Positions 1-13,583 of a stretch of DNA of 64,000 nucleotides are shown piece by piece. The stretch is from NCBI RefSeq assembly GCF_040183065.1, contig NC_091125.1, positions 128,405,621 to 128,469,620 of the forward strand, in the 5' to 3' direction. Both the position numbers and the translations under genes were made by a program. Source of the stretch: Periplaneta americana. Lineage: Eukaryota > Arthropoda > Insecta > Blattodea > Blattidae. How positions within the stretch are numbered: the first letter of the stretch is position 1; each line of letters begins with the position of its first letter. The notes under the pieces were generated by a model. It was not told the DNA's origin. It ran no database searches and was given only the letters and a program-made list of their open reading frames with translations.

Positions 1-207
1 GTTGTGGATTTTATATTAAGAGAAAATCATTTTCTTTATTTTCCTTGAATAAAAAAGTAACAAGTGCTTTTCAGTTAGGCTACTAATTAATGTTGGTGGC
101 TTATAAACAAAATTAGGTGTGTGCTATTATAAAGTTCGCACATGCAATCCAATAATATTGTTCATTAAATGTCGCTGTATAAAAATAAACTACCTAATTA
201 CCATTGG

Positions 208-270
208 CTACATGCCCTGCCCATCTCAAACGTCTGAATTTAATGTTTCTAATTATGTCAGGTGAACAAT
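208..270 (-). mobile_element. LINE fragment (same family as 51583-52385)
   Basis: Read on the minus strand this short piece encodes part of the LINE peptide block found intact at 52090-52160 (P-D-I-I-R-N-I-K then R-L-R-W-A-G-H). Only about 60 bp are recognisable, so it is a small old remnant. Flanking bases match nothing else I could place. Confidence 0.6.
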
Positions 271-1191
271 AACTTACAAGAGAACGAATTTCTGGAAGTC
301 TTCATTATTGTACGTACCTACAGAAATTAGTGTGCTAGTGGCACTTCTCCATCCCCAATATCGAACCATGGAGCATAAACAATTTTAATGTTAGCAAAGA
401 AAGTTGAAGTGTTTCCTTCTACTGGTAACCTAATTTTTGTGTGGATGGATAAAATATGGCAGTAGTTAGGTAAAGTACACTGTACATTGCTGTATACTAG
501 TGTATAATTCTGTTATTGATATGGATTTTCTGAAAAAATAATTACTGATTAATTCAAATTTTTCAAATTCCTATTAGAGTTCGAATAAATTAAAGAGAAT
601 CCACTGTACCAAATACAAAAATTATGTAATATTAATAATTAATAGTTATTATTTTACAGTATGAAAATAATGAGGGAAAAACCACAAGCATATGGCATAT
701 GAAAGAGCGCAATAAAATGAGGCAAAATGTGGGAAAGTTAGCAATACTATTAATTTTGTTTCCGGCATTCACTGGAGTAATACCGGTACCTACTGTAGGC
801 AGTCTACAGTAGAACTCTGTCGAAAGCAGTTGCGTGTGCAGTAGAAAGGTCTTTGACCTGAGTTAGAATTTAGGAAGAAGTGAAGTATGGATAGGCAAAT
901 GGAAGAGTGGATAAAAGTGTAGAATTCCCAGACATATTAGAAAAAAATACGGAACACCTATCAGTTATTACTGAGTAAGTTTAGTATGCGCACCCTTCAA
1001 ATATGTCAATCTTTCAAAGTGTGTGTTTACTACACAAACACTTTACTAACTAACTAAGGGTAAGTAAACAAATAGTAAACAAAATTGTTAGGAGTGCATA
1101 TTTGCATTAAGTTTAAGCTTCTTTTTGTAAGTTGCCTTCAAATTGTTTTTCCCAAGTTATTACAGAAATAGCTACTCACTATTCTTATAAA
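263..1191. other. AT-rich stretch, nothing recognised
   Basis: No long frame, no clear inverted ends and no tRNA-like boxes were seen here. It is probably intergenic or intronic sequence. Confidence 0.4.
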
Positions 1192-1533
1192 TCAGTCCTC
1201 CTTGGCCTTGCAATATTTCTCTGAAGAATAAATTTCACTTAACAATTGTTTATTTTGAAGAACCATGTCACGAAAAGCAACACAATCCTCACTGAAGAAT
1301 GATTTTACAAGAAGCATTGATTTTACTGTTTTTACAGACAATTTATTTTTCTCATTAGTCCATAGAGCATTCATGCGAGAAAATAATCTTTCGAAACACG
1401 CATTTGTTCCAGGGATGCACATAATGAACTCCACTACCCTCTTCAGATTTGAGAGTTCTCCTTCAGTACTTTTAAAAAGATCCACCCAGACTTCATCTAA
1501 ACGTCTGGTGTTGCCATCACTTGCCTTGAGAAA
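1192..1533 (-). mobile_element. hAT-type transposase, C-terminal dimerisation fragment
   Basis: The minus-strand frame is open for about 114 codons. It contains IPGTNACFERLFSRMN followed by a helical stretch with LSVKTVKSMLLVKSFF. This is the pattern of the hAT C-terminal dimerisation region (hATC), in which a short P-x-(T/S)-x-x-x-E-R-x-F/L-S motif precedes a conserved helix. The N-terminal zinc finger and the catalytic core are not adjacent, so this is a truncated fossil or, less likely, an exon of a domesticated hAT gene. No inverted ends or 8-bp duplication were found around it. Confidence 0.65.
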
Positions 1534-1748
1534 TTAATAACTCACAATATTATTGTTTCATAATAGTCCAACTACAGTCACCTGCAATGATGAAGTGTGT
1601 GTTTGTAATTTGTAATATAGAATAGACATTGTAACTTTTCCATTTTTTCTCAGTTTAGAACTCTAAAATACGGGATGGAGAGCTGTCCCGAATACTTTTC
1701 TCAGGACAACATGACACATTAGCGAAAAATAGGACGATTCCGTATTTT

Positions 1749-2775
1749 ATGGGACATCTGGAAAACCCTATACAAGTGATTTCAGGAAATGATAAAGTTA
1801 GTGAAGTAAGGAGAGAGGACATGAAGTTTAGTACAGGAGTGAAACAGAGTGAAGTATCAACAAAAAACCAGACTTTTGAAAATTTAAGTGGAAAGGTAGA
1901 AAGCATCAGCAAGAAGATAGAGACGTTGATAGCCGAGAACAATAAATTAAAGAAGAAAATGAGTAACCACGATCGCAATATGAGGAAAAAGAACTTAATA
2001 AGTTTTGGCGTTGAAGAAAAGGGGTGTAGAAAAGAGATGGACACCTTGGAGATAGTAAACGACATATGTAGAGTGATATTTAATCTGGAATTGAGGGATG
2101 AAGATGTTGATCATTCGTACAGAATCGAAAGAAGATCCAACAGGTCTATATTTTTGAGCTTTAATAATACTAGAATAAGGGAATGACGAAGGAAGCTTAG
2201 TAATTCAGGAGTGATAAAAGAAGTAGATATGTCATTTGCAGTCAGAAACAGAAGAAAGCGACTGTTACCATATATGAAAGCAGCAAGGTTGAAAGAACAT
2301 TTTGCTAAAATGTACGACGATAAACTGAAATTTTATGATCTGGAGTTTTGCTTAAAGAACGAAGAGCACCTTAAATTTGGATTACAGGCACCGAAGAGAA
2401 GAACGAATGTAAACAGCGAACAGATTCCAAGGGAGAAAAGGTCAGTTTTGCTAAGGGAAGAAATAGGAAGACAGCCGAAAGTCCAGAATAACCACTTAAA
2501 TCAAGAGAAAGAACAGAAATGGTGGAAAAAAAATCATCTCAACTGCAGGGATGGAACATCAGATAGTCGAAGGTCACCACACAGCAACAGGAAATAGTAG
2601 CAAAATTAAGGACTCACATGATGACGAACGAGGAAGTATAAACATGATGACTCGACATAGAGAGGGAAGCAATATTAAACTACAGAGTAAGAGGAATTCA
2701 AATCTGCTAAGAAAGCACTTGAATGTGAGGATGAGTGGCACAAGGAGCAAGGGAAAATGGAAGGGAAAAAATTAA
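1749..2775 (+). mobile_element. LINE ORF1-like region (coiled coil plus RRM-like), decayed
   Basis: An open frame of 145 codons (1749-2186) ends at a TGA, and the same frame continues from 2187 to 2597, so one stop interrupts an otherwise long reading frame. A shifted frame carries the basic tail to 2775. The first part is a heptad-rich coiled coil (LSGKVESISKKIETLIAENN, about residues 38-57). It is followed by RKKNLISFGVEE, an HSYRIERR segment and a basic block VRNRRKRLLPYMKAARLKEH. This order (coiled coil, RNA-binding fold, basic C-terminal domain) is that of ORF1 proteins of insect non-LTR retrotransposons. No endonuclease or reverse transcriptase follows, so the copy is incomplete. Clade not assigned. 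Confidence 0.55.
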
Positions 2776-4290
2776 TCCATGAGTCGGGACGTGAAATTGG
2801 GGGAGAAAGTGATAGTACCAAGGGTGGGAGTGAAAGAAGTAATTTAAAACAGTAATGCTGTGTTTGCTGGTAGTATTGTTGATGAGGATTTTAAAGATTT
2901 TAGAAGCATGATGGTAAAAAAAAAAACTCGAGGAATTAAATCAGTCGTTAAGTGAGCCGTGGGGTATAAGGAAAATTGGTGAAAAATATGGTGGAGGAGA
3001 GGAGATTTGATGGTATAAAGAAGACAGGCGAGTGAAGAAAATGCTAGCTACGAAGAGGGGGGATGAGTAGTCAGTGGAAGAGGTAGAGATCAGTGATATC
3101 GACCTGTTTTACTAAAGTAAAAAAAAAAAAAAACACTAATGAACAGTAATTCTCGAGTTAATAAGTGACCAATTTAATGAACTAGTAAAAGATCAAGAAA
3201 AGAGTAAATGGAAAGATTAATATCAAGGCATCAGAGTTAACGAAGGTGTGAATAGTAGGAATTACTGATTGTGCGCATAAGTTGTGATAGTGAATAGTGA
3301 ACTGAATAACAAATCGGCCATATAAGTGAACTGATATAAACAGTAAAGTATATGTGAACTAGTGAATAAATAATAAATAGCAAAAACAAGGTAGGATAAG
3401 TATTAAATAGACGATGGACTGAGCAGCAAGAGGGAGATAGCTAGTGGGATTAGGGTAGTTTTATTAACGTATACTGCAAAGAAGTGTTATTTGTAATGAT
3501 TGTTAATGGTGGCACTGTATACGTGAAAATGTGAGGTCCACCATTACATGTGAGAAATGCTGTGACGAAATATGTATCATATCATACCTAGTACCTACTG
3601 TAAACAAGATCAGAAGATGAGAGTTCTTTCCAGGGCTATTCCACTTCCCTTAGTGTCACAAATCTCATTTCACCAAACACCATTCGTTTTATAATTTAAT
3701 TTCACAATAAAAAACATTATTAAAGGGTTACATACAAGCTTCAGTGATGCCGTATTGAGATGTTAGCAACTTTGCTGTTACTCTGTGTGAAATATTATTG
3801 TGCACCAGTATCAGTCGGATAATCCAGAGCGAGATCTGTGGCATCTGTGAGCTGAAAGTACTTCTGTAGGGATTCCACTGACCCAGCCTTTTCTCTTGAG
3901 GGGGTTGTATGCATATTGGATTAATTGTGGATTGAATGTAGGAGTAGTTCCATGTGCTGCCTCCCTACATATACACATACACACATTTTTCAAATGACTG
4001 ATTTAAATATCTTCTACTAGTGATCGACAAAGAAAAAATACAACATGAGTACATGTATAGACATCCTCCTTTTCTGACTATAGTAGCGGCCACTAAATCA
4101 GGCGAGTGAGGAAAAATGCACTGTTGTCAGATATGGGAACGGTGAAGGGACAGATGGTCGAGAATCGCTTACCTCTGTACACATATTGGAAACACTGATT
4201 GTGTAGTGCTGCCTAGTAGAAGCACGATCTCCACACATTGCGCCTGTCAGCATGACAGCAGTCATTCACTGTCACGCAGCTGTTGTCCTC

Positions 4291-4317
4291 TCATCATCAT
4301 CATCATCATCATCATCA
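4291..4317. repeat. (ATC)n microsatellite
   Basis: Nine uninterrupted ATC-type triplets. RTE-type LINEs in this window end in a GAT/ATT tail, so some of these triplet arrays may be old LINE or SINE tails. No adjacent element is visible here. Confidence 0.8.
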
Positions 4318-6069
4318 GATAGCGAGATGAGTGAAGACAGTGACTAAGAATTCGTAATCTAATTTGAAGCTAGAAACCGATTCCTGATACAGTGTAATTT
4401 AATATAAACGTAATTTTTACAGTAGTTTTTTTTATCTATAAAACATAGCCAAATTTATAGTATTTAAGGGAAAGTTGGAAAGAAAAAAGAACAGTGATAA
4501 AACTTTCGTTGCAGTTAACTGTGGAAAGGAGAACTCTGAAAGGCAAAATATAAATATTAATATAACGCTTAAAAACCTTAAAAACATCCTTTACACACAT
4601 CGAAGTCTATTCCAAAAATGTAGAAAGTTATATTGTAAACCATAAACAAATAAAAATATTTTAATAAAGCTGATAGAGATTAATAATGGAATCCAAAAGC
4701 ATGTCCTGTGTAGGCGCATGTTTGATCCAAACGACAATTATATGGTCACTTTCCGGGAAAACTAAAAGATCCATGAAAAAAGTTTCAGACAAAAGCTTAA
4801 TTTGGACGATTTTCTACATTTTTCTCGCAGACAAAATTTTACTTGTCCAAAAAACAAAAGAAAAACAAACACAAAAAGTCTTCACTTACTGAAAATTTCA
4901 GTACCGGTACACGATTTTTTGGATTTAAATTTGCTTGTTCAGGTTTTTATATTTCATAATTATTTGAAGTGGAAAATAAGTATACTGTTGAAATCAGTAG
5001 TCTTTCATGAAGCTTGTAGTATAATTTGTTTTGCAACAATATTAGAGATAACATCAGGATCTCGGAAGAGAATCAACTGCCTTGCGTTCCGAAATGGCGT
5101 GTTCAATTGAATATTTCTGCACCAGCTACTAGACAACCTTGGCAACAGCATAATATCTCTGACCCGCATGATTTAGTGGCCACTAGTATAGATTCGTTAT
5201 TTTTACCATTGTGTACTTGAAAGGAAGAGAAGTTGTTTTCGGAATACAAGAACTTAAACCATTCATTATAAAGTATTAATAAAGCATTTATGTAGAGTAA
5301 TTTCATTGTTATTATACCGGTATGTTTTAATAGTTCCTTCATTCAATAGCTGCTTTGATGTGATATTTTCCAGTTTACTACAAACCATTCATACTTTGCG
5401 TGTAGTCACTCAGGATACTCAAATCTCAGGGATAAGTCATTTTACTATAGCACTGAATGAAATAATTTCGGAATTGGTCTGAGGTCATTATGCCCTTCTT
5501 GCATTGAATCAATTATGCGTACTTGCTATACGCAAAATGATGTGAGAGACCCTTCTGGAATAGCGATACGAGTTTCTTTCATACTTATATACATAAAAAA
5601 TTAACGAGAATTTGGGAGCTCATAAGAAATGTTCACCCGACGTAAATATTCGATGAAAAATTATTAGTGTGGTATATTTATCACAATGAAAGAAATAAAA
5701 ATGGATATTCACGGAAAACCAATGGTGCTCATCGGTAAAAATCAATCTGTGCTACAATTTACAGTGTTAAAATCAAACACAGTATGTCTACTGTGAAATT
5801 GTCGTAACGTATGTTTTAAATTAGATTTTGTATCTCTCGAAAATGACGCCAATAAAGTCCAGTAACGACAGGCAATGAATATTGGAAGATCGTGTACAGT
5901 AGGGGTACTCTTTTGCACGTAATACGATTTCCAAAGCACTATAAATGATCATAAATGCCAAGTTTGGTTCCGATTGCAGCCTTAAATGAGTTGTTTAAAC
6001 AAGTTACTTCTGATTGAGGTTCTGGCAAGGTTCAGACTTGTCTTCGGACAGTTGATTAAACAACAAACA

Positions 6070-6240
6070 TAGTTACAAAGGTAAGGTAAAGGGACCCCTT
6101 GATGGTGAGGAGCATATTAAGGACATAGAAGTGAGATTTCTTGACATTGGCATGAGAAGGAGATGATGTGATCCCACCCAGGACCATCCAATCCATAGTT
6201 TGTTTCTCTACCAATTATGCTTGTAAGGCCCCAGTTACAG
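6070..6240. repeat. Possible degraded tRNA-derived SINE
   Basis: The opening GGTAAGGTAAAGGGACCCC and the later words GAGATGATGTGATCCCACC resemble the SINE at 23716-24000 in weak form. The RNA polymerase III boxes are not clear. Low confidence. Confidence 0.3.
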
Positions 6241-6910
6241 AGAGATTCTTATTATTATGTTCGGTACTCTGTATATATTGAAATATAAGTCTTCAGTAAG
6301 TTGCTTCAGTTGCAACCCTGGAAAGATACTGTACTTGAAAAGATAGAGAGTAATATAGAAAGTGTGTTGGGATATCGCGAAAGGAAACACCTCATCAACC
6401 TATATTTCTCCTGTGGATTGTAATATTCGCTTTTTTCATGTTGCTCCGATTCTAGAGAGAAAATTAAGAATGGCATGAAAAATTTAATAGAATAAGCATG
6501 TAATCAAAACTTTGCATAATGCCAATCTGTGAACTCATAGCTGGAAGTCTTGTAGCGCATTTAAAATTCAGAATGTGTAAACAGTTACGAAATGAGGCAA
6601 GCACGTTGCAGAAACTAAATTTATTCGCTCTTTCTTCATATGCTTGAAAGAAAAGAAGCTTCAAGAACCGACTACAGTACGAAATAATTTGCTCTGCATT
6701 ATGTATATATATTTGTAATGGAAAATAAATTATATTTGAGCAAAACCACCGATGTACCATAGCACCTCAGGATATTAGGAGCTTCTACCACTGCAAGAAA
6801 GAGTCCTTAAATGCCTTAAATGTAGGCTTGAGAATTTTCTTGTTAATGTAAGGAAGGAAATGAAATTTCCAGTACCGGTAACGATTTATACATACTGATA
6901 TTAACATATA

Positions 6911-7794
6911 TTAGAAAAGATAGTGCGGGAAGCAAAAATACAAACAAGAGGTACCATCTTTTATAAGTCTGTCCAAATATTAGCCTTTGCGGATGATATT
7001 GACATAATAGCAAGGTCAGAAAGAGCTCTAATAAAAACCTTCAGAAATCTAAGAAATGCAGCTGGAAATATGGGATTAAAAATTAATGGAAGCAAAACAA
7101 AATACATGGTAGTCAATAACAAAAAATAATAATAAAACTTCTAAGTACATTGAGATTGATGCCAAATTTGAGACAGTCCAGAGCTTTGTATATCTTGGAT
7201 CACTAGTTAATAGTAACAATGATATCTCAGAGGAAATAAGTAGAAGAATACAAAGCGCCATTAGGTGTTATTATGGGCTGCAAAAACAAGTTAAATCAAG
7301 ATTGCTATCTCGTGGCACAAAATGTAGACTATATAAGACCCTAATAAAACCAGTGTTGACCTATGCATCAGAGACATGGCCTCTTAGTGAAAGGGATAAA
7401 TTTAGATTGGCCGCATTTGAAAGGAAGATATTGCGAAGGATTTTTGGACCTGTAAGGGATGGTGAAACTTGGAGAATAAGATATAACAACGAATTATACC
7501 AGCTTTATGAGTCTCCTGATATAATAACATCCATTAAGATTGCTCGTCTGAGATGGGCAGGGCATGTTAAGAGAATGGATGAATGTGAAATACCTAGGAA
7601 GGTGATGGAATATGGGATTGCTGGAGGAAGAAGAGTTGGAAGGCCAAAGCTACGATGGATGGACTGTGTTATGGACGACATTAAGAGGCTTGGAGTGAAG
7701 AACTGGTGGACGGTGGCTAAAGATCGAGACCGATGGAGAAGAATTCTTAAGGAAGCCGAGGCCCGATCCGGGCTGTAGCGCTATGGATGATGAT
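6911..7794 (+). mobile_element. RTE-type LINE, 5'-truncated, with target-site duplication
   Basis: Encodes the C-terminal half of a non-LTR reverse transcriptase. The catalytic block ILAFADDIDIIA (F-A-D-D) lies near 6982, followed by GLKINGSKTKYMV. After a frame break the thumb/C-terminal region includes LTYASETWPLSERDKFRL, ARLRWAGHVKRMDE and RRVGRPKLRWMD. The 3' end is GCTGTAGCGCTATGGATGATGATG, an RTE-like tail of short triplets. A perfect 14-bp duplication GATATTAACATATA flanks it (6897-6910 and 7795-7808), so it is a single 5'-truncated insertion. It is dead: there is no endonuclease and the frame is disrupted between 7126 and 7302. Confidence 0.88.
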
Positions 7795-7868
7795 GATATT
7801 AACATATAATAAATTACAGTAACATTTTGAATATTACTCAATAGGTTTCGAAACATTGACTTATGTTC

Positions 7869-7887
7869 TAACCTAACCTAACCTAAC
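7869..7887. repeat. Short interstitial (TTAGG)-type tract
   Basis: The plus strand reads TAACCTAACCTAACCTAAC, which on the other strand is the arthropod telomere unit TTAGG repeated about 3.5 times. It is too short to be a telomere. Such tracts are common in insect genomes as repair scars or chance repeats. Confidence 0.6.
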
Positions 7888-9604
7888 ATAAGATATACAC
7901 TTGCAATAAGAACCAAGTTAATAACTGCCAATAATTTCATTCTATAACTCGGTATGTGTTGAAAGTGATGCCAGGGATATTGAGCTTTCTAAACTGAATG
8001 ATAAGAGTGTTATTAGCTCGTGATACCAATAGTGGTTAATAAAAGAACTGGCAAAAGGGATGCCCGACCAATTCTGAATCCTGTATGAACGAATCTTAAT
8101 ATTTTTCTGCACAGAATGGCTACTACAACTGCAATGCTATGTATAAAAACATTGGTATTCCTATTATAAAAAAAATCGCTTTATATGTAACAGAATTGGG
8201 GTTTGTAAGTAATATAAATCAGAAAAAATGTTTCACAGAGCTTATGTAAACTTATACTTTTTACTCCATACTGATTAGTTACGAGTGACGTTTGCATTGT
8301 TCTGTTCTACAAAAGTATTAGATAGTAGTTTACTTGTACCTGGTGTTCTGTGCTTGTACCTTATAATATGGAAGTGAAAGGAAGGTGGTACAAGTTTTAC
8401 TGATATTTTATAGAGTATATTTACACCAACTGATTTAAATATGTGACCCAGTAGTAGTAGTAAAAGTGATGGTGAAGTTAATTATATTTTACGCACATTT
8501 AGAGAAAGAATAAGGATTATTTTTTAACAAAAGAGCAATATAAAAATCTTTGTATGACACTGGGATATAAGTTAACAGGCCTACACCTTACATATGAAAG
8601 CAAATCACTGTCAGGTAGCCTACCGGTACATAATTTACTAAGGCCGTGTCCCAAAGCTCAAATCTATAATATACACTAATGACAAGCAACTAGCTGACTA
8701 GCAAACTACATGCATGAAGATTTGATGTCTACATTACATGGTGCGCTTTTTAAACTTTATTCTTTCAATATTCTTCCCAGGTTGTATGCGTACATGCATA
8801 GAAAATTAAACCGTGTAGATTCAGCTTCAGATGTTGACCATGGTGCGCCATATAGAGTTGAATCTTCATTGTGGAAAAGATTATGATAATGGCGAAATGG
8901 TGAAATGTTGGCAGAGGAAATGTGAGCAACCCGCGAAAACCTTGTTCTCTACAAATTCTACTTGGCCATGTCAGAATTTGAACTTGTGTTCTAGCATGAA
9001 ATCTTGACATTCTGGCTGTTTGGTTAATGATGTACTCGTAGGTTTCGTGTAGACAGACAGTATTAAAGGCAGCTTTGCTGTAAATGTATCTTTTATTGAA
9101 AAAGTAACTGAATTTTTAACCACAATGCAGATATTTAAGTATATTTTAGAAATGGTCAAAGTTCTGATTCATTGGAAACTTTAACATGCACTTAATGAGT
9201 GTCCCTCTTTTATGATGCCAATAAAGAACATTTATTGGTTTTGTATTTTCGAATAAAACTGAATGAGTATTGTTTGATGAAAACTTTTCTTAAAAGGGGA
9301 ATGTCTTGAAATACGTGAGGCAGCTAAGCAAACCATTAGCAATGTTGCAAAACTTTAGTTTCTCATTTCTTATACAGTTTATGTAGTAAATCAGCTGTGT
9401 TCTTGTTTTAAATGATCAAGTTGTTTGGTATCATTTTTATGAGAAATCGTGTACTGCCCATATACTGCAGAAAAGTCAGTCTTAGCAAATTTTGTAATAT
9501 TTCTTTGAATTTGTTTAACAAGATTATGTCCAATACCTGATTGTTCCAAATCTCAACTTTTGCTCTATGCCCTCCCCCCCCCCCCACCTCCCGAGTTCAC
9601 TAAA

Positions 9605-9812
9605 ACCTGAAGGCTTATTGTGCTTTCTGTGGGTTTGGGGATGGTGAGATGAGTCCAAGGATTCGCCATGAGACTATCTGACATTCTCCATACATTCTGG
9701 GAAAATCTCGAAAAAATCCGACCACATAATTGGCATAATTAGAATTCAAACCCATACCCGAGTACAGATTCACATTTTGAGTCTAACTCGCTAATGTCTG
9801 AGCTAAGCTTAA
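9605..9812 (-). repeat. Degraded tRNA-derived SINE (probable)
   Basis: Read on the minus strand, a tRNA-like block with a box A-like GAGTTAGACTC region is followed by a B-box-like GGGTTTGAATTC. Diverged body sequence extends to about 9605. Copies in better condition elsewhere in the window share this arrangement. Confidence 0.4.
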
Positions 9813-12812
9813 TTTTGGTGCTTTGTAATTGGAATTGTGTTGGTCTACATTGCAAAGGGTGGGAGGGAAACATATATTACAGTAAATGCTTTTCATTTTT
9901 AAATTTGAATAAGTTAGATTCCATAGTATTAAAATTACCATTATTTTAAGGTCGTCTAGTAAAATATGTAAGCCTCTAAATTAATATGATTTTTTTACTC
10001 TTGTATGTTTAGTTTTAACAATTTAGTGCAATTATACTGAAATAACTGTTATAAACTTTTCAGTTCTTCAGTAGGTAACTGCCATTATGAGTAAATTTCT
10101 GAAATTGATTAAGAATTTAGAGCTGTTTTATTAACTCCGCCCTTAACAGTTAGGCACAAGTGGCCTGTTGGAACAATAGCATTGTCTGCTTTATTTCAGT
10201 TACATTCTATACTAAATAATAATTCTTAGAAGTACAAATATTTTTTAATAAAGACTAATCACTAGATCTAAATGAAGTAGAAAGCATTGATGAAATTTTA
10301 GGAGAGTGTAGATTGAACTTATCCTACTGCTATTAATGAAAATGAAAGTATTTGTCTCCAGGTGAACAAGATCAGTCAAGCAGATTCAGCTGTTTGTAAC
10401 TACCCCAACATGTGGGTGCCCTTCTTACGCTCCCATTTTTCACCTGAAGACAAAGATAGAGGCAATCTTAGTGACGTGATTTCCTTTTTCATTTACAAGT
10501 CCAATCTTCACTTTCGTAATCAGATATAGTTAATGAAGTCACGAGTACAAAGTTAAAATAATTTTGATTGCTTAGTTTCAGTTGTCGTGATTAAAGAATC
10601 TAATGCTGGTTACATGTAGACATACAGACCTGATTAAAAAAAAATCCAGATTACATGTCTTGCAAGTCCAAATTAAATGGTTGATTTTATAATGTTTTCT
10701 ATAATGTCTATATTTGGAGAAAGTAAAAATCTCTAAGAAGTTGTCACTTCATAATTTTACATAACAGTTCAGTTGATGAATTCAAGAAGTTGAGAACTGG
10801 ATCACAGGTGTTGGAAGTGAATTTGTAATAAACCCGTATCAGGTTACCATATAACATATCCTGTTTAATATTATGTGAATTTAATAATTGTTTTATTTCT
10901 TTGAAGAAGGACTTGTGTAGAGTGAAAATGTTATGGATAGTATGAGACTAATTTAATCATTCCATTACAAGAAAACAGTGAGGAAGCTACAGCAGAACGT
11001 TAAAAAAAATCTTACATAAGTACTCCTTCCTATTGTGGAAGTTACTTATTTTTCATAAATGGTGCACAATTTTATTCAAGGGGCCTAATCTTTTGGTCCT
11101 GTTTGCATAATTTCTTTTGTAGAAACTATTCTCTTTCTTGCATAAAGAGACTTGCTTGAACAGTGAATCATTGGTTTCAAAATATATATTTTATTACATT
11201 TTCTATAATTTTTGTTTTATGCACTAGTAAACTATGAGTCTGTTGTTTCTACATATTTGTTACTATCATCTGTTTATTTAATTATTAGAAAATAATTTAA
11301 TATCACTCGCTCAGGTTTGACCACTCCACAAGAATTGTTACAGCATGTTGTGTTTTGTAACATTAGTTTAACTGCATAAACGAATGTGACTAGTTTTTTG
11401 TTTAATAATGTTTTATCTTGATACGGACTTTAATTGTTTCTTTTATGGACAGGGTGTAGTCAAACCAGTGTGAAGTTTTATTCATGCCGCAAACATATCA
11501 GAATCTCCTCTCCCTTTTCCCTTGTACCCTAAATGTAATGTAATGTGACTGACAGTAAAATACATCTCAATTTAAACTTTCTAACCCTTCTAGCTTTCTC
11601 TGTATATCTACAAGACTACCAACTTTTAAGTTAATATGTTATTTACATATTATATTACTGACTGTAATGTTAGGAAAAAGTGATTAATTTGAATCCTTTT
11701 TTTATATTGATCATTGTTTTACTTTTCAAAATCCTAATCCTGGATGTGACTCAAGATGATGAATTCTAACTCTGACCTTCCGAAAACGCCGAAGTTTAAG
11801 GAATTCTAATTATTAAGACCCTGGCAAGATTACACCCTAATGTGTGAATGGTAATTTATATGTAACGTGAGGTACATTTTCACTTCAGTTTGTATGCCGA
11901 GCATTGTTCCTAGAGGTTTTTAGTTATTGTTGTATTATAATGTCTAGAAATAAGAGTATAATTGCCAATTACAATATTTTCCCTTGTATTGCATGTAAAA
12001 CAGTAACGGATACAGTTAAATCGTCATTGTTCCCGGCCATCTTTATACAAAAAAATGATAATTTAAGTTACCAATAAGTTATCATTTTGTTGGTCGGTAT
12101 GATATGGTATATGTATAAATACTTTATATTATTTTTGTTACGAGCAAGGAGATACATTTTACAGATATTTTTTGTTACATTTGCGATATCTACCGTCTGA
12201 CTACAGTGCATGAAGTGTATCTGAAAGAGTACTGATATTACGAAGTTGTCTGTGATAGTAATTCATGAAGTTTTAAAATGAAAATATTTGAAGTCTGAGA
12301 ATACAGATCATACAGACAAGATTTCTTTATATTATTTTCTTGCAACTCAACTTAACTTTTGTATGGAACTGCAGCATGAATATGTAAACGATAGAAAATA
12401 TGTGTTATAAAACACTATTTTTTTCTTTTTAATTAGGATGATGATATGCTGCAATATTTTCTAGTTACATGTACCATATCTGCCTGGTTGATAATCTCAC
12501 TTAAGGGTACCAGTATATGTGTATTATTTTTGCTTTCTCATAAAGGATATGAAATTATTTTGGAGAAGAAATCTTTTTCTAGATGAAACCAAGTAGTAAA
12601 ATGTGCTTATAAAATTATTACTGTTACCTATAATTTCAGAAATGTGTTAGTTTTACGTATAAACAAACCAATAGGTGACAATTATAGTAAAATGTTTACA
12701 AAATTACTGTTATTATCTATGATTTCAGAAATAAGATAATTTTACATATGCAAAAACCAATACGTGACATTCTAAAAGAAGTTTCATTTTATTTTCAATA
12801 TTAAAAAAGTTC

Positions 12813-12969
12813 TCAGCTTGCATTCTTGTATGGTGCTAGACCTCGATACTCAGATGCTGGTTCCAACTCTGGGATTTCCTTGGTTACTTGCTTCATCTGC
12901 AGTATGAGTCCTATTAGGTTGGTCTCTGGCAGAAATGGTTTGAGGAGGTAGTTTTCCTTTGCTATTTCA
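12813..12969 (-). CDS. Unrecognised host gene, probable last coding exon
   Basis: On the minus strand a pyrimidine-rich tract ending in CATCAG at 12970-12975 is followed by an open frame of 51 codons and a TGA stop. The peptide begins EIAKENYLLKPFLPETN, continues LIGLILQMKQVTKEIPELEP and ends ASEYRGLAPYKNAS. The composition (balanced, little low-complexity sequence) and the strong acceptor look like a genuine terminal exon, not chance. The exon opens in phase 1 (one base completes a split codon). I do not recognise the protein. The upstream exon should lie at higher coordinates on the minus strand but was not found between here and 34.9 kb. Alternatives are an exon captured by a transposon, or a decayed retrotransposon ORF. 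Confidence 0.5.
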
Positions 12970-13583
12970 CTGATGATGATTTTGATGAGACAAATGACGA
13001 TAAGACGGCAGGAAAACCGGAATTTTTCTAGAAAGCTAGGTCAATATCACCTTTTGTCTGTCACAAATTCCACCTGGATACTCCAAATTTTGATCTCCAG
13101 TTTCCAGCATAGAAAGTGGATACTCTGTGCACTCTATTAATGGATCATACTATTGGTTACGGTACATCATTTTCTACATCTTCCATTGTTTTTTACATTT
13201 TCTCTCACTTATATTTTGCTTAAGAGTTATTTGATTATCTATAATGAAAAGTAGCAGAAAATTATTTAAAAAATCACCTGTTTATATTTATGACAATATT
13301 TTTCCATGCATTTTTTAAGAGCCATAAAAATAGTAACTTTAATTTTTTGCCCACAGAAATGTCATAGTAAATACTGGCCGTTTCAAAAGTCTCAATCCAT
13401 TCTGGTAAAAGGAATAATTTCCCTCTCCCTCATATTAGCCGAGAGAATGTTCACAGTAAAAGAAAGAACTGCTATTTCTTTCCAGGTACGTAGATAGGTA
13501 GTTTTGTCCCAAAACTAAGAGCTCGACGTTCCCTTCTTTGTGAGAGTTGCATAAGTTCTAGAGTGAAAAAGTAAGAATTTCTT

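Larger units (their letters stand above)
2776..6896. other. Non-coding stretch, mostly unrecognised
   Basis: This is AT-rich sequence with an A-run at 3119-3134 and an (ATC)n microsatellite. All open frames are short and without recognisable motifs. Bases 2776-3560 may be the decayed continuation of the LINE to the left (purine-rich, many stops). Confidence 0.4.
7809..12812. other. Long AT-rich stretch without recognised genes
   Basis: No open frame with recognisable motifs. It contains a short telomere-like tract near 7869, a C-run at 9574-9587 and a probable degraded SINE at 9605-9812. Duplicated words around 12600-12780 (ACAAAATTACTGTTA, ATTTCAGAAATA) suggest a small diverged tandem duplication. 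Confidence 0.45.

Noticed and set aside
7869-7887. Chromosome end or telomere-specific retroelement target
   Set aside because: Only 3.5 TTAGG units, with ordinary sequence on both sides.
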